A stretch of 64,000 nucleotides of DNA from JAYYPW01 sp036128855 (lineage in GTDB: Bacteria; Pseudomonadota; Gammaproteobacteria; Comchoanobacterales; Comchoanobacteraceae): positions 136,143 through 200,142 of the forward strand of contig JAYYPW010000002.1 of the NCBI GenBank assembly GCA_036128855.1, written 5' to 3'. The translations under genes and the position numbers were made by a program. Positions 1 to 8,871 of this stretch are shown here, piece after piece. How positions within the stretch are numbered: the stretch's first letter is position 1; every line of letters starts with the position of its first letter. The notes under the pieces were generated by a model that did no database searches, had not been told where the DNA came from, and saw nothing but the letters and a program-made list of their open reading frames with translations.

Positions 1-879
1 CATATACGCTACCTGGGAATATGATCTCTGACTCTGTAGCTCCTTGTGCCAAGCTTTAAATCCTAGATGCAAATATTGCTCCTGCAGAAACTTATCATCC
101 GGCTGATTTGGGCTTAAATCTACCAATGAAAAAGGCAAAGGCACATCACTATCAATAGTAACCAGCTGTTTATATAGCCTTAAATTCTCTAGTGATTGCC
201 TTAAATTCTCACCCACTTTGCCAGAAATAAAGGCAGCATTTTTTATTACACCAGCTAAATCACCATATGTATCCAACCATTTCAAGGCCGTTTTTGGCCC
301 TACTTTTTCTACTCCAGGGATGTTATCTGAAGTATCGCCAACTAAGGCCAAATAATCCGTTACATGCTCTGGGTACACTCCAAATTTCTCTTTAACTGAC
401 TCTCTATCGTAGTGCTTGTTATACATAGTATCCACTAATGTTAAACTACCGTCTACCAATTGAGCAAAGTCTTTATCACCTGTAACAATCACTACAGCCA
501 GTCCTGATTCACATGCTTTTTTTGCAACTGTTGCAATCACATCATCTGCTTCGTATCCAGGCACCACATTCAAAGGATAACCCTGAGCACGAATTAAGTC
601 CTGCAGTGGCTTAATTTGCACCACCAAATCTTCAGGCATGCTACCCCGATTAGCTTTATAATCCGGAAACAAGTCATGACGTTGAGTTTTACCGGGAGGG
701 TCGAAAAAAACGGCAGTGTCTGCATCAGGATACTGTTTAGCCAATCGTCTTAACATATTTAAGACCCCATAGACTGCACCCGTTGGCATACCTTCTGCGT
801 TAGTCAGTGGTGGCAAAGCATGGAAGGCTCTAAATAAATACCCAGAACCATCTACTAAAACAAGCGTTTTTTGAACCAT
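1..879 (-). CDS. polA: DNA polymerase I, N-terminal 5'-3' exonuclease part (cut by window edge)
   Basis: The first 293 codons of DNA polymerase I are present; the rest lies beyond the left edge. Pol I removes RNA primers and fills gaps in replication and repair. The visible part is the FEN-like 5'-3' nuclease domain. It begins MVQKTLVLVDGSGYLFRA and contains FFDPPGKTQRHDLFPDYK, GYEADDVIATVA, VTGDKDFAQLV and the helix-hairpin-helix region GDTSDNIPGVEKVGPKTA, with the metal-binding aspartates in place. The ATG at 879 is the only good start, six bases beyond the end of trkH, so the two are probably co-transcribed. Seen directly: motifs and start. Not visible: the polymerase domain. Confidence 0.95.
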   Translation of the reverse strand, partial: MVQKTLVLVDGSGYLFRAFHALPPLTNAEGMPTGAVYGVLNMLRRLAKQYPDADTAVFFDPPGKTQRHDLFPDYKANRGSMPEDLVVQIKPLQDLIRAQGYPLNVVPGYEADDVIATVAKKACESGLAVVIVTGDKDFAQLVDGSLTLVDTMYNKHYDRESVKEKFGVYPEHVTDYLALVGDTSDNIPGVEKVGPKTALKWLDTYGDLAGVIKNAAFISGKVGENLRQSLENLRLYKQLVTIDSDVPLPFSLVDLSPNQPDDKFLQEQYLHLGFKAWHKELQSQRSYSQVAYM

Positions 880-885
880 AATGTG

Positions 886-2346
886 TTATCTTGATCGCCA
901 ATATGAAGGTGATAGTACCACCATAAATGCTATCAATTCAATGCGACCGACTAACATTGTAAGTAGTAATACCCATTTTACTGCATCTGAAAGCTCAGAA
1001 AAGTTATCTCCCACACCAAAAAAGCCCACTCCGGTATTTGAAATACAGGCAGACACAGCAGAAAAAGCGGTTGAAAAATCCAAACCTAGAAGCAAACACA
1101 AGCCCAACACCACTGCAAACGTCAAAAGAAATGCGAAGAGATAACCCCGTACTAAAACAACATCCATACCTCCTGCACGAATTTGACATTCTGTCGAGCT
1201 AGCAACTTGCGGGAGTACTGCACGAGGATGATTTACCAATGCAATTGCATTAGCTAAGTCACGCGAGAAAAATTGAACACGAGCCCATTTCATACCACCC
1301 GAAGTTGAACCAGAACATCCACCCACCAAACCCAACACCAGTAACAAAAATATCAAAGAAATTGGCCATATCTGATAAGAACTAATTTGATGCCCTGATG
1401 AAGTCATCATTGCAATCACCGCAAAAATCATTTCCCCAAATGTAAATGGTAAATGAGAATGCGCGAAAAACCCTAAAGCACACAGAAAAGAAAAAAGCAA
1501 AAACATACGAAAATAACAAGAAAGTTCTTTGTCTTGAAAATAACCTGACCAGTCTCCTTGAAAAAGAATCTTAAAATGTAAATTAAAGTTAATACTACTT
1601 AAAACCATAAAACCTAAAGCAGCTATGTAAACAGCATTGTTCTGGTAATATCCTAGGTTTTCCACATGTAAGCTATAGCCACCCGTTGAAATTATAGAAA
1701 GACTTTCACAAAACGCAGAAAAAAAATCCAAACCCAAGCCCCATAAGGTCAACACACAAACAAGCCAGAGTCCACTGTAAGTCAACCACAAATAAAATGC
1801 AGTCTCTGCAATTTTCACGCTCTTCTGCGCTGCCTTACCTGGGCCCGGTAAATCAGCACGCAAGTGATGTGTATGCGCAACACCGAGCAAAGGCAACAAT
1901 GCAAGCGCTAGAATTACAACGCCAAGACCACCAATAAACTGCAGCCACATACGGTAAAATAAAAAAGAAACAGGCAAACTAGTTAAATCAGAAAAAACCT
2001 CAGCCCCAGTTGTAGTTAGACCTGAAACACCTGAAAAAACAGCATCTGTCCAAGAGACATCACCAAGCAACCACAATGGCAGACCACTTAAAAACCCTAA
2101 GCCAAACCAAATCATCACTAATAAAGCAAAGCCGTGACGCATAGTCAGTTCAGAGCGAGAGTAAGTCAATCGAATAATTAATGCAGGGAAGCAAATAAGC
2201 ACAAAAATCATTGCCAAGTAATACGGCCAAATTATTTCAGAATAAAACCAAGATACCCATGCTACAGGCAACAAAAGAATAGCAAAGATAGCAATAAACT
2301 GCATAAAGATACGAAAGCTTGTTGATATAGGCCACCTATTTCTCAT
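886..2346 (-). CDS. trkH: Trk/Ktr potassium uptake channel protein TrkH
   Basis: This 486-residue integral membrane protein translocates K+ and normally works with the cytoplasmic regulator TrkA, which is not in this window. The four pore-loop selectivity signatures are readable in order: TTTGAE, STGGYS, TSSGHQ and SNTGVGF. About ten hydrophobic segments separate them, and the length matches TrkH/TrkG. The ATG at 2346 overlaps the stop of the upstream NIF3-like gene by four bases (ATGA), so translation is probably coupled. polA follows six bases downstream. A KtrB assignment is possible, but length and context favour TrkH. Confidence 0.92.
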   Translation of the reverse strand: MRNRWPISTSFRIFMQFIAIFAILLLPVAWVSWFYSEIIWPYYLAMIFVLICFPALIIRLTYSRSELTMRHGFALLVMIWFGLGFLSGLPLWLLGDVSWTDAVFSGVSGLTTTGAEVFSDLTSLPVSFLFYRMWLQFIGGLGVVILALALLPLLGVAHTHHLRADLPGPGKAAQKSVKIAETAFYLWLTYSGLWLVCVLTLWGLGLDFFSAFCESLSIISTGGYSLHVENLGYYQNNAVYIAALGFMVLSSINFNLHFKILFQGDWSGYFQDKELSCYFRMFLLFSFLCALGFFAHSHLPFTFGEMIFAVIAMMTSSGHQISSYQIWPISLIFLLLVLGLVGGCSGSTSGGMKWARVQFFSRDLANAIALVNHPRAVLPQVASSTECQIRAGGMDVVLVRGYLFAFLLTFAVVLGLCLLLGLDFSTAFSAVSACISNTGVGFFGVGDNFSELSDAVKWVLLLTMLVGRIELIAFMVVLSPSYWRSR

Positions 2347-2663
2347 AAACCTACTCCAGGCATATCAATAAAGTAAAAAACAGGCTCCTCATATGGGTGT
2401 GCAACGCGTAACGCAGCAGACAGCATTTTCTTATCTACAGGTGAACATGGAATCTCCACTCTAATCTCATCAACGCGCTCTAGCTTTTCTAGACTACCAA
2501 TGTGAGGATTTGCAACAAGTGACGGCTGGAACTGGCCCACACCAATGGACTGCCAAGAACACGCCGTATACTCACCTACCACACCTGCTCCTTGAGCAAA
2601 CAAGGCTTCCTTAACCTGCTCGGCTGAATCTTTGGGCACAAAAAATACTAGCATAAAACCCAT
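2343..2663 (-). CDS. NIF3/YqfO-like (PII-fold) small protein
   Basis: This is a 106-residue cytoplasmic protein resembling the standalone YqfO insert domain of the NIF3 family, which has a PII/CutA-like ferredoxin fold. The diagnostic stretch is AALRVAHPYEEPVFYF, where HPYEEP is the family hallmark, after an N-terminal MLVFFVPKDSAEQV strand-helix. Its biochemical role is unsettled; metal or nucleotide binding has been suggested for relatives. The start at 2663 is used here, though the ATG three codons later is equally good. The gene leads a run with trkH and polA; a good promoter lies just upstream. Confidence 0.75.
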   Translation of the reverse strand: MGFMLVFFVPKDSAEQVKEALFAQGAGVVGEYTACSWQSIGVGQFQPSLVANPHIGSLEKLERVDEIRVEIPCSPVDKKMLSAALRVAHPYEEPVFYFIDMPGVGL

Positions 2664-2698
2664 AAGTGCCTACATGCCCTATCAAACATAACTAGATT

Positions 2699-2726
2699 AT
2701 TATAACTGAAGGGAAAAAATGTGCAA
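2699..2726 (-). promoter_or_regulatory. sigma70-like promoter for the NIF3-like/trkH run
   Basis: On the minus strand TTGCAC (2726-2721) and TATAAT (2704-2699) are separated by 16 bases. The -10 ends 35 bases before the ATG at 2663. Confidence 0.5.
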
Positions 2727-2743
2727 AGTTTCTACAATCAACG

Positions 2744-3991
2744 CTATTTTTTCTGTTGCGACTGTACAAACTTTATCTCGGGAAACACTGCAGGACCAGG
2801 TTTTTTAACGTTTTTTTTCAGAGATAAGTACTCTTCTCTCAAAGTAATTCGAGTCATAGATTCATTATCTCGTTCCAATTTTCTGAGTTTTTGTCGAGGA
2901 GAGTGTGTAGATCTTGGTGGAGAAGTTTGCATTTTTTTCAGATGCTCAACTAGGTTAACCTCAGTATTGTTTAGCAGATTTTCGCGATCAGATTCAGAGA
3001 GCCTATCCCAGAGTTGCTTCTCAAACTCTCGAATCAACCGACAATATCCTCGAACTGCTTCTATAGAAGATTGAACATTTGCATTACCCAAGTTTGAAGA
3101 ATTAGACTCCTTATCAAATTTATTTGGCCTATTATCCAAGTCACAGCTTTCCAAAACTTGTAAAATATCATAAAAACCACGAAAAACCTGGTCCCAAATC
3201 TTTGAATAATGGTTGATTACCTCACCTGTAGAGGCCCTGGTAAATTTTTCCCCCTGCGCTTCTTTTGCAACTGTTCCATACAAATCGTATCTTCGCTGGT
3301 TGGGTGGCAAATTTTCATTGCTAGATAAATCATGTGTCCTAGCCAAATAGCTAAATGCATGCAAAAAAACTTTAATAAAACGACTCGATAGAGTTTTAAC
3401 CCGATATTCTTTGTTATCTACATTTGGTAAAAAATCGAGGATGTTATTAAAAAAATCTAGACCAGGAAAAATACGCAAATCATCTACTAATGCATAAAAA
3501 TCAGAATCTACAAAAGGATATTCCACGGTGGTAGAAATACCAGTGGAAGAAAAAGATTCATATCCTTGCAGCTGCTCAGTAAACGACGAAAAAGATTCTA
3601 TATCTACTGAACCTGTAGGGGGTGATGAGCTTTTACTCTCTTCAAATCCATCAATATACTCGTAGCTCAGACCAGTTGGCATTGCTAAAAATCGAGTATC
3701 CTTACTCGAACTTATAAGATCATCTGAGTATAGAACCGTTGATTGCTTAGCACTTAATAATGGAGGAATATCTTGATCATAGAGTTCATTTGGTAAATCT
3801 GTGGATATAAGAGAAACCCCAGGAAATAAAACTTCATCGGAGGATAAAGATAGACCTACATCACTTGAGTGTGGACCATTTTTATAGTTTTCTATATTTA
3901 AAGCATTATCTACCAAATCTACTGAACGAGGTAACGAGTGCAGCGCAAGTAAAATATCTTGCTCATTGAAATTTGAATAATGGGATCTCAT
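2744..3991 (-). CDS. hypothetical serine-rich protein, possible secreted effector
   Basis: I do not recognise this family. From the ATG at 3991 it has 415 residues and no signal peptide or membrane segment. The N-terminal third is rich in Ser, Asp and Leu with few motifs; the middle (about 185-330) looks helical (SRFIKVFLHAFSYLARTH, DQVFRGFYDILQVLE). The C-terminus is strongly basic and charged. The frame stays open upstream to 4123, but that extension is AT-rich and unlike the rest, and a -10-like TATAAC (4024-4019) sits 27 bases before 3991, which supports the shorter start. It is divergent from the large CPBP protease gene and does not look like part of an operon. An effector role is a guess from composition. 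Confidence 0.6.
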   Translation of the reverse strand: MRSHYSNFNEQDILLALHSLPRSVDLVDNALNIENYKNGPHSSDVGLSLSSDEVLFPGVSLISTDLPNELYDQDIPPLLSAKQSTVLYSDDLISSSKDTRFLAMPTGLSYEYIDGFEESKSSSPPTGSVDIESFSSFTEQLQGYESFSSTGISTTVEYPFVDSDFYALVDDLRIFPGLDFFNNILDFLPNVDNKEYRVKTLSSRFIKVFLHAFSYLARTHDLSSNENLPPNQRRYDLYGTVAKEAQGEKFTRASTGEVINHYSKIWDQVFRGFYDILQVLESCDLDNRPNKFDKESNSSNLGNANVQSSIEAVRGYCRLIREFEKQLWDRLSESDRENLLNNTEVNLVEHLKKMQTSPPRSTHSPRQKLRKLERDNESMTRITLREEYLSLKKNVKKPGPAVFPEIKFVQSQQKK

Positions 3992-4176
3992 AACTGATTT
4001 TTTTGTTTGCTTTAACTTGTTATAGTAAAAAAATGGATCATATTCATATTTATTCAACAAAAATATCCATTTATAACTTCTAATACACCTTACTTGAGCA
4101 CACAGCATGCTTGCACCTATCATAAAAAGCCGTTACATTGGGAGTATTAGCTTACTAATTTAGAGAAAAAAGTTCT

Positions 4177-7100
4177 ATGACACGTCAATTACCGCTTGAA
4201 TCATTACCTAATCGCATTTGGCTTAGTTTGTTACCTATTAGTATGCTTTGCTTAAGCTTCTATTTTTATAATCAAGAAAACATATTCCCTACGATTAACA
4301 CGCCCATTACAGTAAATCAGCAAACTGCAACAAAAATGGCTTTAGATGCCAATAATGTCCTCAAACTCAAGCTAAACCCTAAAGAAGTACGTACAACGTC
4401 CGCATTTATAAGCCGTTCAGAAATCCAAAACTACATATCTCTAGAAGCTGGAGGAAACGAGAAACTCAATCAATTAATCAAATCTGGCGATTTAATTAGC
4501 AGTTTTTGGTCAGTGAAACTTTTTATTCCAAAAGAAATACAACAAAACACTTTTCAATTTACCCCAGAAGGGAAGTTTTACGGGTACCAGGTAGGGATAC
4601 CAGAAGAAAAAAGCTTACCCAACATATCCAAAGAAAAAGCTCAACTCAAGATGCATAAATTTCTAAAACATCACCCACTTGCAAATACCAATTTTTCAGA
4701 ATTTACCGAAAAAGACTATGTACTAAAGAAACAAGACAATGGTAGGCAAGATCATACGTTTATTTACGAAAATAAAAGTCAAACCATCGGTGAAGCCGTA
4801 CCAGAAATAATCTGCACAATCTCAGGTAATCGCATCACAAAACTACAAACTTATTACAAATTGCCTGAAAATTTCCTAAAAAACTTTCAAGCTATGAATT
4901 CTTACAATAACTTTCTCGGATCTATTGGAAGTATGATAATTATCATTGGCTATTTTGGGGCAGCTGTATGCACAATAGCATACGGTTGGAAAAAAGGGTT
5001 ACTTAATTGGACAGGCGCATCCAGCTTAGCCCTATTTATCACAGCTACTTCTTTATTATCACAAATAAACATACTACCAATAATATGGTATATGGCCTAC
5101 GATCCATCTCGTAATGAAAGCCAATTCCTTTGGGAAGTTCTCATCCCGTCATTAACCAATTCCGTAACTCAATTTATATATTTATCAGTTACCTTCCTGG
5201 CTGCAGAATTCCTGACCCGGCAAGCTTTCCCTCATCACCCTCAACTTTTTAGCTGGCTATCACCACGGCAAGCTGGCAGTATTACTTCGCTGAAACAGAT
5301 CGCACTAGGCTACACAATGATGTTTATCGATCTCGGCTACATTGCTCTATTTTACCTTACAGCCTTACAATTACCCGGAGTTTGGTCGCCATCTTTTAAT
5401 CTTATTGACCCAAACTTCATGGCCTATTACATGCCCTTCTTTACTCCATTTGCAAATTCTCTACATGCTGGGATATGGGAAGAGTTTTTATTTAGAGCAA
5501 TCCCAATTGCTTTAGCGGTAATTGTAAGCAAAAAATATTTTAAAAAACCAGCTCCATTCATCATAATAGCCCTGATTCTTCAAGCAGTAATTTTTGGACT
5601 TGCCCACGCAAACTATCCTCAACAACCTTCGTATATTAGAATTATTGAACTTAGTATACCTTTCTTTTTCTGGGGACTAGCATACATATACTGCGGATTA
5701 CTTCCCTGTATCATTGCTCATTACACTTATGATATGTTTGTCATGAGTGAAAGCCTTTTTTTCATACAAACACCCGGCATATGGCTACAACAGTTGCTAG
5801 CAGCCATTTGCATCTCACTACCGCTGTTGCTTGTAGTCATACAAAAGCTGAGCTATAGCAGTATTTTCAGCTGGCATTTACTGCCCAACTCTGCAAGAAA
5901 TGACGCGTGGAAACCAGAACAATCACATAAATCTGCAAAAAAGCATGAACAACAAACCAGTCAGCACCTATCTCGCCCCAGTATATTGATACTTGCTGCG
6001 ACAGCTATTCTGAGTTTTGGCGTTTTTGCATGGTACACCCAAGAAGTCACCTTTGCTACCACAAAACTGACTATCTCAAAAAGTGAAGCGCTCAAAATCG
6101 GTAGAAAAGAAGCCGCCAAGTTTATCGATCTAGACAAACCCTGGCAAGAAACTATCACTACCCAAACTACAGGATTTAAAGATGCTCCTTACTATATAGA
6201 AACAGTTTTGGGTAAGGAAAAAACTTATAAACTACTTGAATCTAGACAAATTGGAACAAAAGAAGAACCTAAATTTCTTGATAGATTTCTACCACAAACA
6301 GTTTGGCATATCCGCTACGCACTATATGAAGGTGATCAAGACACGCGCTCAGAAGAATTACATTTATACATTCGCTGCACAAATATGCCTATTACCTTTG
6401 ATCATATTATTTCAGAAAACATCCCTGGTACAAACTTATCTAAACAAGAAGCCATCCAATTAGCCCAAGAAAGCTTACAAAATTACACTTTAAGAAACGC
6501 AAACGAGACACCATGGTCAACACTCAATGTAAGCTCTACAACTAACCCCTCAAATCGTCTAGATTGGGCAATAACACTTGGTCCTGAGAAAGCTGCATAT
6601 GATGGACTACAGCCTAGATGGTATGTGACGGTACAAGGGGATCAAGTCTCCTCTGTCGATGGCAACCTATTTATTCCAGAGAAATGGTTAGAAAATCACA
6701 AAGAGAAAAAAGGTGTAGTTGCCATTATCCAACAAGTAATCAGTCTTGGAGTGATACTGGGTTATATTGTCCTACTATACCAGACAATACAGGCTTATGC
6801 AGAGGATCACATAAACCTTAGAAATATAGTAAAACTACTATTAGGGTTAGCCTTTATAAGGATAGTCGCATCACTTAACAATCAAGCCTCTATTTATCAG
6901 TTGCTCTCCCCTGCTAGCCCAATTGCTAATCAACTTGGAACCTACTGGATAAGTGTATCAATTAGTATTTTTATCGCTAGTTTATCTCAAAGCTTATACA
7001 CCAATTACCTATTAACCTCACAACGCAACGTACTAAGAAATGTCGTACCTTTTTATAGTACTATATACGGATTTCTACTCTCCATGATTTTCTTTAGTAC

Positions 7101-7608
7101 CGAACTAATCACGAATCTATACACAAGCAACCCCTACTACTATCCCTACACCGCCTCATTAGATGCAACATACCCGTTATTAAATCAGTTAATCTATACA
7201 TTTGTGGGCATAAGCTTTTCCGCTAGTGTCGTTATATCGCTTTGTGCATGGATGCAAAAGAGTCAGGACTGGATTACATCTCATACATTTACATTATTTG
7301 CTATTACCTGCTACTTCCTCAGCAGTATCTCCTATCCAGGATCTAACGGCTATATAATACAAAGCCTATTATTTGCACCTGTAGCGTATCTCAGTTATGT
7401 ATTTGTTATACGCTATGATTTAAGCACAATTGTTGCCATTGTGGCAGGTAATACTATTTTACATAGTGTGGTAAATAGCCTATCACAACCTTACCCAGGA
7501 AGTTGGATTGATACCTTAGTTATTATTTTAGTCAGCATAATTATAAGCTACAGCATGATATCACTCATACAAGTGCACCAGAAGTCCAAAATGCTCGAGA
7601 ACGAATGA
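4177..7608 (+). CDS. large CPBP/ABI-family intramembrane metalloprotease with duplicated soluble domains
   Basis: This 1143-residue membrane protein carries the three motifs of the CPBP (CAAX protease/bacteriocin-processing) family: EEFLFR at 435-440 (E435, E436, R440), the histidine of FGLAH at 477, and HYTYD at 515-519. Such proteases cut within membranes, but the substrate is unknown. The architecture is unusual: one N-terminal membrane segment (about 12-30), a soluble region (about 50-235), the protease membrane core (about 250-580), a second soluble region (about 610-850) and a second membrane bundle (about 855-1135). The soluble parts hold three PepSY-like helices (SKEKAQLKM, SKSEALKIG, SKQEAIQLA). 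Typical CPBP proteins have 200-350 residues. The start at 4177 follows a weak AG-rich site. It stands alone and converges with nth. Confidence 0.8.
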   Translation: MTRQLPLESLPNRIWLSLLPISMLCLSFYFYNQENIFPTINTPITVNQQTATKMALDANNVLKLKLNPKEVRTTSAFISRSEIQNYISLEAGGNEKLNQLIKSGDLISSFWSVKLFIPKEIQQNTFQFTPEGKFYGYQVGIPEEKSLPNISKEKAQLKMHKFLKHHPLANTNFSEFTEKDYVLKKQDNGRQDHTFIYENKSQTIGEAVPEIICTISGNRITKLQTYYKLPENFLKNFQAMNSYNNFLGSIGSMIIIIGYFGAAVCTIAYGWKKGLLNWTGASSLALFITATSLLSQINILPIIWYMAYDPSRNESQFLWEVLIPSLTNSVTQFIYLSVTFLAAEFLTRQAFPHHPQLFSWLSPRQAGSITSLKQIALGYTMMFIDLGYIALFYLTALQLPGVWSPSFNLIDPNFMAYYMPFFTPFANSLHAGIWEEFLFRAIPIALAVIVSKKYFKKPAPFIIIALILQAVIFGLAHANYPQQPSYIRIIELSIPFFFWGLAYIYCGLLPCIIAHYTYDMFVMSESLFFIQTPGIWLQQLLAAICISLPLLLVVIQKLSYSSIFSWHLLPNSARNDAWKPEQSHKSAKKHEQQTSQHLSRPSILILAATAILSFGVFAWYTQEVTFATTKLTISKSEALKIGRKEAAKFIDLDKPWQETITTQTTGFKDAPYYIETVLGKEKTYKLLESRQIGTKEEPKFLDRFLPQTVWHIRYALYEGDQDTRSEELHLYIRCTNMPITFDHIISENIPGTNLSKQEAIQLAQESLQNYTLRNANETPWSTLNVSSTTNPSNRLDWAITLGPEKAAYDGLQPRWYVTVQGDQVSSVDGNLFIPEKWLENHKEKKGVVAIIQQVISLGVILGYIVLLYQTIQAYAEDHINLRNIVKLLLGLAFIRIVASLNNQASIYQLLSPASPIANQLGTYWISVSISIFIASLSQSLYTNYLLTSQRNVLRNVVPFYSTIYGFLLSMIFFSTELITNLYTSNPYYYPYTASLDATYPLLNQLIYTFVGISFSASVVISLCAWMQKSQDWITSHTFTLFAITCYFLSSISYPGSNGYIIQSLLFAPVAYLSYVFVIRYDLSTIVAIVAGNTILHSVVNSLSQPYPGSWIDTLVIILVSIIISYSMISLIQVHQKSKMLENE

Positions 7609-7619
7609 CATTAAAATAA

Positions 7620-7664
7620 CAAGTTATGGTTCTATTCAAGATGACTCTTTTACGCCATAACTTG
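7620..7664. terminator. inverted repeat between convergent CPBP gene and nth
   Basis: A perfect 10-base inverted repeat (CAAGTTATGG at 7620-7629, CCATAACTTG at 7655-7664) encloses a 25-base loop. It starts just after the CPBP stop and its right arm lies inside the 3' end of nth. There is no clear T-run, so a terminator role is tentative. Confidence 0.3.
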
Positions 7665-8292
7665 CCTGCCGTGATATACAAGGTAAAGGACAAGATTGGC
7701 ATTCAGGCTTACGCGCCTTACACAAGTATCTACCGTGCAAAATTAGCCAATGGTGTGCATATTTATGATATTTTTTCGGAATCACACGATATAAGTCTTT
7801 TTCAACACCATCTGGCGTAGAAGCTTTACTCAGCCCTAACCTTCTTGATACCCTATAAACATGAGTATCTACTGCGATAGTATCTTGACCAAAAGCCATT
7901 TGTAAAACCACGTTAGCAGTCTTACGACCGACACCTGGCAAACTAATGAGCTCTTTCATGGTATGCGGAACCTCACCATTGTATTTATCAATTAAGTCTC
8001 TACACAGTTGTATTATATTTTTTGCCTTGTTGTTGTATAAACCAATGGTTTTTATATAAGGAATTAATCCATCCACACCAAGTTCATAGATAGCCTCTGG
8101 TGTATTCGCAACTAGATAAAGCTTTTCAGTTGCTTTATTAACGCTAATATCAGTAGCTTGAGCGGATAAAACCACAGCTACCAATAACTCAAAAACGCTT
8201 TTATGTGTTAGCTCACCCTGTGGCGATGAGTTTTGTTGAGTAAATATAGAAAAAACCATATCCACTTGCTTCTTAGTCAAATGTTTTGCCAT
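7636..8292 (-). CDS. nth: endonuclease III (DNA glycosylase/AP lyase)
   Basis: Endonuclease III excises oxidised pyrimidines in base excision repair. The 218-residue protein has the helix-hairpin-helix LPGVGRKTANVV with catalytic Lys124 and the catalytic aspartate of VDTHVYR at 142. A C-terminal cysteine cluster for the [4Fe-4S] cluster is present at 191, 198, 201 and 205. Its spacing is C-X6-C-X2-C-X3-C; the E. coli enzyme has X5 in the last gap, so this loop is two residues short. The ATG directly abuts the stop of the RnfB-like gene, so the two are co-transcribed. In E. coli nth likewise ends the rsx operon. Confidence 0.93.
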   Translation of the reverse strand: MAKHLTKKQVDMVFSIFTQQNSSPQGELTHKSVFELLVAVVLSAQATDISVNKATEKLYLVANTPEAIYELGVDGLIPYIKTIGLYNNKAKNIIQLCRDLIDKYNGEVPHTMKELISLPGVGRKTANVVLQMAFGQDTIAVDTHVYRVSRRLGLSKASTPDGVEKDLYRVIPKKYHKYAHHWLILHGRYLCKARKPECQSCPLPCISRQASYGVKESS

Positions 8293-8862
8293 TTAAACTC
8301 CTAAAAGCTCTTCTTTTACCACATGATAGCGAGATTGTTTTTGTTTCTCTCGCCTAACCAAGCGTTCTTGCCGGTCTAAGTATTGTTGGCGCCAAGTAGC
8401 TGATTGTGCAACGTGATCTTTTACCTCAACAGTATAATTTTCTACAACACAGTCGACCGGACAAGGAGCAACACAAAGACCACAGCCCGTACAGCGGTCT
8501 GCCATAATCACATGCAGATGCTTAGGAGCCCCCACAATTGCATCAACCGGACAAGCTCGAATGCACTTAGTACAACCTATACACTGATCTGCGATGATCT
8601 GAAAAGTAGAAGGCTTACGGTAATTTTCTATAACTGTTTGTAAATAAGGAGATGGGTCAAGGGATAAAATATCAGAAATTTTCTGTAAAACTCGCTCACC
8701 TCCAGGCTGGCATTTATCTGGTGTATCTAAACCAGCACTTATAGCATCTGCATAAGGTTTACAAGCAGCATAACCACATTCCCGACATTGTGTTTGTGGT
8801 AATACCTTATCAATAGCGACTGCTAATGCTTCGTTCGACCTCGTTGAATCCACCTGAGACAT
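8293..8862 (-). CDS. RnfB-like ferredoxin without membrane anchor
   Basis: This 189-residue iron-sulfur protein matches the cytosolic part of RnfB/RsxB. It has the N-terminal cluster domain (QCRECGYAACKPYADAI, followed by a fourth Cys in DKCQPGG) and two ferredoxin [4Fe-4S] motifs (CIGCTKCIRACP, CTGCGLCVAPCP). RnfB normally starts with a hydrophobic helix that anchors it in the Rnf/Rsx complex; here the protein starts directly before the first cluster domain. No rnfA/C/D/G/E gene is in the window, so it may be a soluble electron carrier left from a reduced rsx operon. An AGG lies nine bases before the ATG at 8862. It sits between metG and nth. Confidence 0.8.
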   Translation of the reverse strand: MSQVDSTRSNEALAVAIDKVLPQTQCRECGYAACKPYADAISAGLDTPDKCQPGGERVLQKISDILSLDPSPYLQTVIENYRKPSTFQIIADQCIGCTKCIRACPVDAIVGAPKHLHVIMADRCTGCGLCVAPCPVDCVVENYTVEVKDHVAQSATWRQQYLDRQERLVRREKQKQSRYHVVKEELLGV

Positions 8863-8871
8863 AACACATAC

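Noticed and set aside
886..1144. Plus-strand 87-codon frame opposite the 3' end of trkH
   Set aside because: Shadow of trkH codons; no independent evidence.
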